A stretch of 5,487 nucleotides of DNA from Cyanobacteria bacterium UBA11370. Lineage in GTDB: Bacteria > Cyanobacteriota > Cyanobacteriia > Cyanobacteriales > Coleofasciculaceae. This document shows, piece by piece, positions 1 to 5,281 of this stretch; the stretch's first letter is position 1; each line of letters starts with the position of its first letter. The notes below the pieces were generated by a model. That model saw only the letters and a list, made by a program, of their open reading frames with translations. It was not told the DNA's origin and did not search any database. Where the stretch lies: contig DNGI01000309.1 in the NCBI GenBank assembly GCA_003486645.1, positions 13,105-18,591 on the forward strand. The letters are read 5' to 3'. The translations under genes were made by a program, and so were the position numbers.

Positions 1-81
1 CCCCCTTGTCCTCCTTGTCTCCCTGATCTATCCTTGTTCACGAATCAAATAGACTCGCTATAGATGGATCGTAGCACTCCT

Positions 82-89
82 GCGATCGC
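82..89. repeat. HIP1 octamer GCGATCGC (six copies in window)
   Basis: Highly iterated palindrome 1 is an octamer greatly over-represented in many cyanobacterial genomes. Exact copies are at 82-89, 613-620 (within GGCGATCGCC), 924-931, 1415-1422, 2566-2573 and 4370-4377. Five are inside genes and one is intergenic. Chance expectation in a window this size is about 0.1, so this is the strongest single taxonomic marker here. The last 1.1 kb has none. Confidence 0.95.
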
Positions 90-310
90 TCTCTATAGTC
101 TCTAAAAAATACTCGTACCCTGACCCCAAAGAAAAATTGAGAAGTTGACGGGAACTGGGCTACAGTTTGTGAGTACATCCTTAATCACTCAATCCTAATT
201 CAGAGCCTTGATGTGATACCAATATACTGGGTAAGTCAGGAGTAAGAAAATTGCTCCACGATTGTTAGGGCAGTTCTCATTATCATGAGGTTCTGTAAAG
301 GTGATTGAAG

Positions 311-314
311 AGGA
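311..314 (+). promoter_or_regulatory. Ribosome binding site of the ArsC-like gene
   Basis: AGGA within GAAGAGGAAAT lies six bases before the ATG at 321. This is the best-placed Shine-Dalgarno among the forward genes and supports that start. Confidence 0.7.
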
Positions 315-320
315 AATAAA

Positions 321-767
321 ATGGCTACTGTTATCTTCTATGAAAAACCAGGATGTATTAATAACACTAAACAAAAAGCTTTATTGAAAGCGGCGGGACA
401 TACGGTTGAAGCTCATAGTTTGTTGGCTGAAGCCTGGACAGTTGAAACACTACGTCCATTTTTTGGAAATTTACCAGTTATAGAATGGTTTAATTACACT
501 GCGCCTCGGATTAAATCAGGGGAGATTATTCCAGCCGAATTGGATGCAGAAATTGCCCTGAATCTGATGATTGATGATCCCCTTTTAATTCGTCGTCCAC
601 TCCTGCAAGTTGGCGATCGCCGGAACGTTGGTTTTGACACCGACCAAATTGCCGCTTGGATTGGGTTAGAGGCAGCAGATACAGTTGGGCAAGATGTTCG
701 AGATCGCTTGATTCAGCAAGATTTACAAACCTGTCCTAATAAGGCTAAGTTGCTAGTTATAAACTGA
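321..767 (+). CDS. ArsC/Spx-like nitrogenase-associated protein
   Basis: A 148-residue thioredoxin-fold protein of the ArsC/Spx superfamily, closest to the 'nitrogenase-associated protein' family (TIGR01616 type). The N-terminus (MATVIFYEKPGCINN) places a single cysteine, Cys12, in the loop after the first beta strand, where ArsC has its catalytic cysteine. There is no CxxC pair. Further family-like signatures are LRPFFGNLPVIEWFN (residues 44-58), APRIKSGEI (61-69) and the PLLIRRPL block (87-94), whose Arg91/Arg92 match the conserved ArsC Arg-Pro segment. The tail beyond about residue 116 is less conserved. The family is often found in or near nif clusters, but its reaction is unproven; a redox or thiol role is inference. 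No nif gene is visible here. The start is supported by AGGA six bases upstream. The next gene follows after a 44-bp gap, so co-transcription is possible. Confidence 0.85.
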   Translation: MATVIFYEKPGCINNTKQKALLKAAGHTVEAHSLLAEAWTVETLRPFFGNLPVIEWFNYTAPRIKSGEIIPAELDAEIALNLMIDDPLLIRRPLLQVGDRRNVGFDTDQIAAWIGLEAADTVGQDVRDRLIQQDLQTCPNKAKLLVIN

Positions 768-773
768 GGTATA

Positions 774-801
774 GCTAATTGCTAATGGCTAATTGCTAAT
801 T
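774..801 (+). repeat. Heptanucleotide tandem repeat (GCTAATT/G x4)
   Basis: Four contiguous 7-bp units: GCTAATT (774-780), GCTAATG (781-787), GCTAATT (788-794) and GCTAATT (795-801). Short tandemly repeated heptamers are a known feature of filamentous cyanobacteria. The array starts seven bases after the ArsC-like gene stops and ends ten bases before the ATG of the next gene. It therefore occupies the place where a ribosome binding site would be expected. Confidence 0.9.
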
Positions 802-811
802 GGTATTATTT

Positions 812-1153
812 ATGAAAACACCCAAGCTTCCCCCCGACGATCTCGCTCCTACTTTAACTGCTCTAGATCGAAGGTTACTATTACAACTTGAAGAAGCGGT
901 CAGTAACCAGTTTTATGCAGGTTGCGATCGCATCACACAGACTTTTTTAGCTCAGTGTCAGTGGTCACTTACCATAAATTTAGAGATACCAATATTAACG
1001 ATTGCTTGTCCTGATGCTGAAACGTACTGGCACATTACTACTAACATTGAAAACATCAGCAAGTATTTGTTACGTGTAACTTGTACCAGCAGAATTGAGG
1101 TTATTCCTGGAGATAACAAAAATATCTACTTTCAAGTCGAAATTAGTGGATGA
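812..1153 (+). CDS. Hypothetical protein, 113 aa
   Basis: I do not recognise this protein. From the ATG at 812 it has 113 residues, starting MKTPKLPPDDLAPTL. A predicted helical N-terminal part (TALDRRLLLQLEEAV) is followed by an alternating hydrophobic C-terminal part (WSLTINLEIPILTIACP, YLLRVTCTSRIEVI) that suggests beta strands. No signal peptide or membrane segment is evident, so it is probably cytosolic. The frame is also open from a TTG at 800, but that codon overlaps the last heptamer of the tandem repeat and has no ribosome binding site, so the ATG is preferred. The ATG also lacks a Shine-Dalgarno. The HIP1 site at 924-931 and the length of the frame support a real cyanobacterial gene. 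It may be co-transcribed with the ArsC-like gene. Confidence 0.6.
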   Translation: MKTPKLPPDDLAPTLTALDRRLLLQLEEAVSNQFYAGCDRITQTFLAQCQWSLTINLEIPILTIACPDAETYWHITTNIENISKYLLRVTCTSRIEVIPGDNKNIYFQVEISG

Positions 1154-1185
1154 GAATAAGTCAGCGCTATTCGTCTTAAACTCTT

Positions 1186-1297
1186 CTATAGCATTTTTCA
1201 AATAGGTGAGGTACACCTAATTTTCTTCCCCACTCCCGGTCTCTCCACTCCCCAAAACCTAGGAATTTGTACCTCATGAGCCTGAAAACCGCTATAG
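1186..1297. mobile_element. MITE-like inverted-repeat element, 112 bp
   Basis: Two 29-base arms, 1186-1214 and 1269-1297, are inverted copies matching at 21 of 29 positions. The outer seven bases (CTATAGC), an inner TTTTCA and the innermost TGAGGTAC are exact. The arms enclose a pyrimidine-rich core (CTTCCCCACTCCC-type, about 1223-1253). There is no coding sequence. The TA-rich termini would suit a non-autonomous element that inserts at TA, as IS630/Tc1-type elements do, but no clear longer target duplication is visible. That family assignment is inference. Confidence 0.6.
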
Positions 1298-1390
1298 CTG
1301 ACACATCATCAAATTTTGTAAACAAATCCAGCCAAAACCCCAAGCTGTGCGTCTGAGAAGGAGTATTCTCTCCCTAACGAAACTAGACCA

Positions 1391-2062
1391 ATGGATATCA
1401 GACTTTTTGTTCCTGCGATCGCCTCCTGTATTGTGATCGCCGCACCCGCAGCGTGGGCGGATAGTCCCTTAACCAGTACAAACTTTGCTACCGTTTATCA
1501 AGATGTTGATCAGGTGGCATATGCCGCACGACATCGACTGGATAATAAGGTTTTCAAAGATTTAAGCGATCCAGACGTTCCCCATGATGTGCGGGCAGCA
1601 ATTGTTAACCAGATTGGTTGGTCAAACGAACCTCAACAAAATGCTACCCAATATCTCGATTATGTCGCTCGCAGCCACAAAACCCAACCCTCAGATCTCA
1701 AACTTTCTGTACTCACATCCCAGGAAGCTTTAGCATTAGGCTATATGTTAGCAATGGATAATCGGTTCTCACTCATGAGTCCAATTGGAGGACGTGGAGA
1801 AGTTCAACAAGCGAATGCGCTTTCATTATTAAATACCGCTGTTAGTAAAGCACCCAATGACTTTTCGGTGGTGCTAATTCATAGTCTGATTCAATCCCAA
1901 TACGTATTCGATTCAGGACCAGATAATTGGTGTGGGGTGTACGAGACTGTTAACTCCGTTGTCCAAAACTTTCAAGGAAAACGAAATATGCGCCCTGAAG
2001 CCGTTGATATTATTATGGATTACATTCAACTCTATCAAACGGACTGCGGTTCTCCTGAGTAG
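1391..2062 (+). CDS. Exported hypothetical protein with signal peptide
   Basis: A 223-residue protein I cannot assign to a family. The N-terminus is a typical Sec signal peptide: MDIR, a hydrophobic run (LFVPAIASCIVIAAPAA) and an AWA-DS cleavage site predicted after residue 23. This places the mature protein in the periplasm or outside the cell. The mature part is mostly helix-like, with segments such as VRAAIVNQIGWSNE (67-80), SQEALALGYMLAMD (110-123) and ALSLLNTAVSKAPND (143-157), loosely reminiscent of helical-repeat proteins. Only two cysteines remain after cleavage (Cys181 in NWCGVYE and Cys219 in TDCGSPE), so one disulfide is possible. The start is fixed mainly by the signal peptide. 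AAGGAG at 1358-1363 is 27 bases upstream, too far for a normal ribosome binding site. It lies alone between two repeat elements, with no clear operon partner. Confidence 0.75.
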   Translation: MDIRLFVPAIASCIVIAAPAAWADSPLTSTNFATVYQDVDQVAYAARHRLDNKVFKDLSDPDVPHDVRAAIVNQIGWSNEPQQNATQYLDYVARSHKTQPSDLKLSVLTSQEALALGYMLAMDNRFSLMSPIGGRGEVQQANALSLLNTAVSKAPNDFSVVLIHSLIQSQYVFDSGPDNWCGVYETVNSVVQNFQGKRNMRPEAVDIIMDYIQLYQTDCGSPE

Positions 2063-2066
2063 CGAT

Positions 2067-2092
2067 GGTGCGTTACGCTGTGCTAACACACC
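2067..2092. repeat. GGTGCGTTA palindromic intergenic repeat
   Basis: GGTGCGTTA (2067-2075) and TAACACACC (2084-2092) pair over nine positions with one G-T, around an 8-base loop. It begins five bases after the stop codon of the exported-protein gene. Closely similar GGTGCGTTACGC palindromes are widely dispersed in cyanobacterial genomes. With no T-run behind it, it is not a classic terminator but could stabilise the 3' end of the transcript. Confidence 0.7.
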
Positions 2093-2268
2093 ACTACAGA
2101 TACCAGTTTAAATGCTGATGAGCTGAGTACAACAGGTTGTATCCTATCCTGGAAATTATTCTACACAGGGATAAAAATTAAACCCTAACAGCTAATACCC
2201 CTCTCTCCTGAGCGAAGTTAAGCTGAAGGTTGAGCATTACTGAAGATGGAATCTCAGAGAATAAGGTG

Positions 2269-4407
2269 ATGCCTCCCAACTGTTCGCCCATGGAACCTAT
2301 CGAAAACGTTGCTGTGCCGTCAAATCTCAGAGGAGAGAGTGCCTTAGCTGCTATCGTCTTCACTGATGTGGAGTCCTTTACGCCAAAAATGGCGGCAGAT
2401 GAAAAGCATACATTAACTCTGATTCAGCGGGATTTTGAGTTGATGAGTCGCTTATGTCAGCAATTTGAAGGGCACGTCCTGAAAACCTTGGGTGATGGGT
2501 TGTTAATGTATTTTGTGAGTGCGGAGAAGGCGGTATCCTGCGCGATTGAGATTCAAACCACGTTTGCGATCGCCGCTAGTCAACTCCCAGAACGAGATAT
2601 TCTCAAACATCGCATCGGCATTTATTTAGGGGATGTGCTGTTCAGTGGCAACGATGTCATGGGCAATGGGGTAAATATGGCAGCGCGACTGCAAGGGGAA
2701 GCGACACCTGGAACCATTTGTATTTCCCAGACGGTTTACGATGTTGTTAAAGGTCGTTTGCGGTTGCCTGTCACCTACATGGGATTACGGAAGTTAAGGG
2801 GCATTCAAGACCCCGTACCCGTGTATCAAATCACACCCCCCCGTCCCCTCCTCACTACCTATCAACGAGTCTTTATCTCCTACCGGGCGCAAGATCCAGA
2901 CTTAAAGCTTGCTGAAGAGTTGTATGCGGCGCTGACTGATGCAGGTCATGAGGTTTTCATGGCAGGAGAAAATCTACGCTGGGGAGATAATTGGCCTCAA
3001 CGCCTTGAAGCAGAATTGAAGCAATGTGATTACCTGTTGCTATTGCTATCGGAACAATCTGCTATTAGTGAAATGGTGACAGAGGAGGTGCGACGGGCGA
3101 AAGAATTACAAGAATCTGATCCCGAAGGTAAGCCAGGAATTTTACCAATTCGGGTTAATTTTCCGGTTACTTCTCCACTCAATTATAATTTGCGAGGCTA
3201 TCTGGATCGGATTCAGCAACGGGAGTGGTATTCGGAAGCAGATACTTCAGCCGTTATTCAAGAAATTCTGACTATTTTAGCCGAAGGTCGCATTCCAGAG
3301 AAATCAACGGAATTTGGACTACAAACCTCCCCAGCTTGGGAAAGTCCGGATCGCTACCCCTTACCGACAGCGATGCCAGAATTACCAGAGGGGCAAGTGG
3401 ATTTGGCATCTGTGTTTTATGTTGAGCGTCCACCGATTGAATCTCGTGCCTGTGAAACCATTCTACAACCGGGGGCGCTGATTCGGATTAAGGCGACTCG
3501 CCAGATGGGTAAAACGTCTCTGATGGCTCGCATTTTATATCATGCGTCACAGCAAGGATATCGCACGGTGGCGTTAAGTTTTCAGCTTGCCGAGGGGAAA
3601 GTTTTTGCGGATATTGATAAATTTTTGCGCTGGTTTTGTGCGAGTGTGGGGCGGCGGTTGCGATTACCGAATCAACTTAATGAGTATTGGGATGAAATTT
3701 TTGGAAGTAAGGATAATTGTACGGCTTATTTTGAGGAATATTTGTTAGAAAATATTAGCAATCCTTTAGTTTTAGGGTTAGATGAAGTGGATTGTATCTT
3801 CCAATATCCGGAAATTGCGGCTGATTTTTTCGGGCTATTACGGGCTTGGCATGAGGATGCTAAAAATCGGGATATTTGGAAAAAGTTGCGCTTGGTGGTG
3901 GTGCATTCTACGGAAGTTTATGTGCCGATGGATATTAATCAGTCTCCGTTTAATGTGGGGTTATCTTTGGAGTTACCAGAGTTTACACCTGAACAGGTAT
4001 TTGATTTAGCTAGATTGCATGGATTGGATTGGCAAATTGATCGAGTTGAAGAGTTAATGGCAATGGTTGCAGGGCATCCTTATTTGGTGAGGTTGGCGCT
4101 TTATCATATTACACGAAAAGATATTAAATTAGAGGAACTATTAGCAACGGCTCCGACAGAATCGGGGCTTTATGGCGATCATTTGCGACGGCATTTGTGG
4201 AATCTTCAACAACACGCGGAGTTAGCCGCCGCGATGCAGCAAGCTGTAACAGCTACGACCCCTGTGCGTTTGGAATCAGCGGCAGCGTTTAAGTTACACT
4301 CAATGGGGTTGGTGTATTTGCGAGGAAATGAGGTAACACCCCGTTGCGATTTGTACCGTCATTATTTTAGCGATCGCTTTGGGGTTAAGGGTGGGGATGA
4401 GGGATGA
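2269..4407 (+). CDS. Adenylate cyclase-TIR-AAA_35 ATPase fusion protein
   Basis: A 712-residue soluble protein with three domains (numbering from the ATG at 2269). Residues ~22-190 are a class III nucleotide cyclase: metal-binding Asp33 (FTDVESF) and Asp76 (KTLGDG), adenine-selecting Lys72 and Asp129 (DVMGNGVNMAARL), and transition-state Asn136 and Arg140. All are present, so it should make cAMP from ATP. Residues ~199-322 are a TIR domain (RVFISYR; RWGDNW; SEMVTEEVRRA), with Glu273 at the NADase catalytic position and Met where Trp is usual. Residues ~375-705 are an AAA_35-type ATPase: Walker A ATRQMGKTS (409-417, Lys415), Walker B LVLGLDEVD (500-508) and a family-like C-terminus (GHPYLVRLALYH; DLYRHYFSDRF). 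No membrane segment is seen. A TTG at 2230 would add 13 residues, but its GAAGG abuts the codon; ATG 2269 has a weak AGAGA eight bases upstream. Domain calls are firm. The cellular role, in signalling or phage/stress response, is inference. Confidence 0.9.
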   Translation: MPPNCSPMEPIENVAVPSNLRGESALAAIVFTDVESFTPKMAADEKHTLTLIQRDFELMSRLCQQFEGHVLKTLGDGLLMYFVSAEKAVSCAIEIQTTFAIAASQLPERDILKHRIGIYLGDVLFSGNDVMGNGVNMAARLQGEATPGTICISQTVYDVVKGRLRLPVTYMGLRKLRGIQDPVPVYQITPPRPLLTTYQRVFISYRAQDPDLKLAEELYAALTDAGHEVFMAGENLRWGDNWPQRLEAELKQCDYLLLLLSEQSAISEMVTEEVRRAKELQESDPEGKPGILPIRVNFPVTSPLNYNLRGYLDRIQQREWYSEADTSAVIQEILTILAEGRIPEKSTEFGLQTSPAWESPDRYPLPTAMPELPEGQVDLASVFYVERPPIESRACETILQPGALIRIKATRQMGKTSLMARILYHASQQGYRTVALSFQLAEGKVFADIDKFLRWFCASVGRRLRLPNQLNEYWDEIFGSKDNCTAYFEEYLLENISNPLVLGLDEVDCIFQYPEIAADFFGLLRAWHEDAKNRDIWKKLRLVVVHSTEVYVPMDINQSPFNVGLSLELPEFTPEQVFDLARLHGLDWQIDRVEELMAMVAGHPYLVRLALYHITRKDIKLEELLATAPTESGLYGDHLRRHLWNLQQHAELAAAMQQAVTATTPVRLESAAAFKLHSMGLVYLRGNEVTPRCDLYRHYFSDRFGVKGGDEG
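4381..4403 (+). other. G-quadruplex motif at the end of the fusion gene
   Basis: The coding strand has four G-runs: GGGG (4381-4384), GGG (4389-4391), GGGG (4393-4396) and GGG (4401-4403), with loops of 4, 1 and 4 bases. This fits the standard G3+N1-7 rule. The run ends one base before the TGA stop (4405-4407), so a quadruplex could form in the mRNA or the non-template DNA. Formation is inferred from the pattern only. Confidence 0.5.
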
Positions 4408-4432
4408 ATGATAAATTTAGGAATTAAGAGGA

Positions 4433-4545
4433 GGGCGAATTGCCCTGTTTACCCTAAAGCGAGGGCGAGTCAACAAATTTAATGGGTTTCCCTGTTTACC
4501 CTAAAGGGGACTCGCCCCTACATTGAATTATCCCGGAGAATGTAG
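4433..4545. repeat. Palindromic repeat cluster between convergent genes
   Basis: The spacer between the fusion gene and the convergent chorismate lyase gene is filled with repeats. A 17-bp direct repeat, CCCTGTTTACCCTAAAG, occurs at 4443-4459 and 4490-4506. GGGCGAGTC (4463-4471) and GACTCGCCC (4509-4517) form a perfect 9-bp inverted repeat around the second copy. GGGC-GAATT-GCCC (4433-4445) and CTACATT/AATGTAG (4518-4524 and 4539-4545) are additional hairpins. GGGGCGAGTC-like palindromes are common dispersed intergenic repeats in cyanobacteria. The cluster could end transcription from both sides, but no hairpin plus T-run terminator is obvious. Confidence 0.7.
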
Positions 4546-4557
4546 GATGAATTAGAG

Positions 4558-5139
4558 TTAGAACTCTTTGAGAAAGTAGCTTTCAGGGAATTTTTCGGTA
4601 ATCATCATTACGGCTTGACCTTTGGAAAAAACTCGATAAGTTCGGGATAGCATATTGTCTGAGGGGTCAATATTAAAGTGAACGGATAAGTCATTAGCGG
4701 GTTCTTTGGCTGAGTCTACAATATCTTTAAAGGTTTCAACCTTTTGTTCTAACCAAATTTTCCCGATTGGTGTTTTGGTTTTGAAGAGTTCGTATCTAAA
4801 GTTTTCATCAAGTCTTTCGGGCACAATGATTGATTCGGCATAGATATAGTTCTTTCGGCTAATTTTTCCTTGTAATAGTATTTGTCTGTCAATAATTTCA
4901 GTTCCTGTTTTTAATTCAAGTAGGGGTATATCGACTGACGAGGGTATGAGTTCTTGGGATAATTTAACAACCTGGATTTGTTCAAATAAGTAAGCTTCCA
5001 GTATATCGGTTACAGTTCCATCGGTTGTGAGTAATATTCTTTGAAATGGAGTGAGTGTGGCGGGATTAATATGACTGCGGGTTAGAGATTGCTGGAGATC
5101 GTCTCTCATGAGTTGGTCTTTTTCAATTACGGGTGTCAT
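4558..5139 (-). CDS. Chorismate lyase-like protein (UbiC/DUF98 family)
   Basis: A 193-residue protein resembling the DUF98 branch of chorismate pyruvate-lyases, which convert chorismate to 4-hydroxybenzoate and pyruvate. In cyanobacteria that product feeds plastoquinone synthesis. Family signatures, numbered from the ATG at 5139, are LTPFQRILLTTDGTVTDILEAY (29-50), Arg85 in DRQILLQG, PIGKIWLEQ (124-132) and the C-terminal TEKFPESYF with Glu182. Arg85 and Glu182 occupy the places of the UbiC substrate-binding Arg76 and catalytic Glu155. No signal or membrane segment is seen, so it is cytosolic. The frame can also start at an ATG at 5160, seven codons earlier, but that has no ribosome binding site; AGAGGA lies 12 bases before 5139. 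The gene converges on the fusion gene and appears to be transcribed alone. Its activity could differ, since many DUF98 proteins are uncharacterised. Confidence 0.8.
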   Translation of the reverse strand: MTPVIEKDQLMRDDLQQSLTRSHINPATLTPFQRILLTTDGTVTDILEAYLFEQIQVVKLSQELIPSSVDIPLLELKTGTEIIDRQILLQGKISRKNYIYAESIIVPERLDENFRYELFKTKTPIGKIWLEQKVETFKDIVDSAKEPANDLSVHFNIDPSDNMLSRTYRVFSKGQAVMMITEKFPESYFLKEF

Positions 5140-5151
5140 GGTGTGGTTTCG

Positions 5152-5157
5152 TCCTCT
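5152..5157 (-). promoter_or_regulatory. Candidate ribosome binding site, chorismate lyase gene
   Basis: On the minus strand, AGAGGA lies 12 bases before the ATG at 5139 and immediately after the alternative ATG at 5160. It can only serve the inner ATG. The spacing is a little long, so the choice of start remains moderate. Confidence 0.45.
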
Positions 5158-5165
5158 CATTCATA

Positions 5166-5200
5166 GGTTTAAGTTGGGGTTTAAATCTCTGACTTAAACC
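5166..5200. promoter_or_regulatory. 9-bp inverted repeat in the chorismate lyase leader
   Basis: GGTTTAAGT (5166-5174) and ACTTAAACC (5192-5200) are perfect inverted copies 17 bases apart. They lie between the candidate promoter and the start codon of the minus-strand gene. It could be a leader hairpin or the site of a dimeric regulator. The sequence does not match an operator I recognise. Confidence 0.45.
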
Positions 5201-5214
5201 AGGTTTCTGTTTTT

Positions 5215-5243
5215 ATGTTACATTTATTTATAATTATAATCAA
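5215..5243 (-). promoter_or_regulatory. Candidate sigma-70-type promoter, chorismate lyase gene
   Basis: On the minus strand, TTGATT (5243-5238) is followed after exactly 17 bases by TAACAT (5220-5215). Each hexamer matches four of six consensus positions, and the spacer is AT-rich. Transcription would begin around 5208, before the inverted repeat and about 70 bases from the ATG. Prediction by eye in AT-rich DNA is weak evidence. Confidence 0.35.
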
Positions 5244-5281
5244 TATAAAATCTTTAGGAGTGATATACTATCGAACTGAGC

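Larger units (their letters stand above)
1..320. other. Non-coding region upstream of the ArsC-like gene
   Basis: No convincing coding sequence is present: all three forward frames at the window edge stop early and do not resemble a protein end. The first ~25 bases are a pyrimidine-rich CTCCTTGTC-type stretch like the cores of the intergenic repeats further along. Bases 51-71 and 83-101 form an imperfect inverted repeat (AGACT, ATAG and GATCG blocks match, with bulges) around a short loop, and a HIP1 octamer lies in its right arm. TATACT at 223-228 is a possible -10 element for the downstream gene, with only a poor -35 (TTCAGA, 199-204). CTCAT-TATC-ATGAG at 276-289 is a small palindrome about 30 bases before the start codon and could be an operator. 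None of these sites is certain. Confidence 0.5.

Noticed and set aside
140..180. NtcA-type site (GTA-N8-TAC) or TTGACG-based promoter
   Set aside because: No GTA-N8-TAC spacing is present, and no -10 hexamer lies at a suitable distance from TTGACG.
276..289. Fur-box-like palindrome CTCAT-TATC-ATGAG before the ArsC-like gene
   Set aside because: It shares only part of the Fur consensus and is too short to call. It is noted only as a small palindrome.
774..801. Possible CRISPR-like array
   Set aside because: The units are 7 bp and contiguous, with no spacers. This is a short tandem repeat.
1418..1432. Possible lipobox (I-A-S-C, residues 10-13) in the exported protein
   Set aside because: The signal before Cys13 would be too short, and hydrophobic residues continue after it. 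The AWA-DS site at 23/24 fits better.
2178..2363. Minus-strand open frame of 61 codons overlapping the start of the fusion gene
   Set aside because: It lies antisense to the cyclase N-terminus, has no family resemblance, and is explained as a shadow of the real gene.
3225..3425. Forward frame of 66 codons inside the fusion gene
   Set aside because: It is in another frame of a clearly coding region, and its composition (Ser/Arg-rich) resembles frame-shifted translation.
3782..4009. Forward frame of 75 codons inside the ATPase region
   Set aside because: It overlaps the Walker B and sensor-like segments of the real frame. Its Trp/Cys/Met-rich product looks like an out-of-frame shadow.
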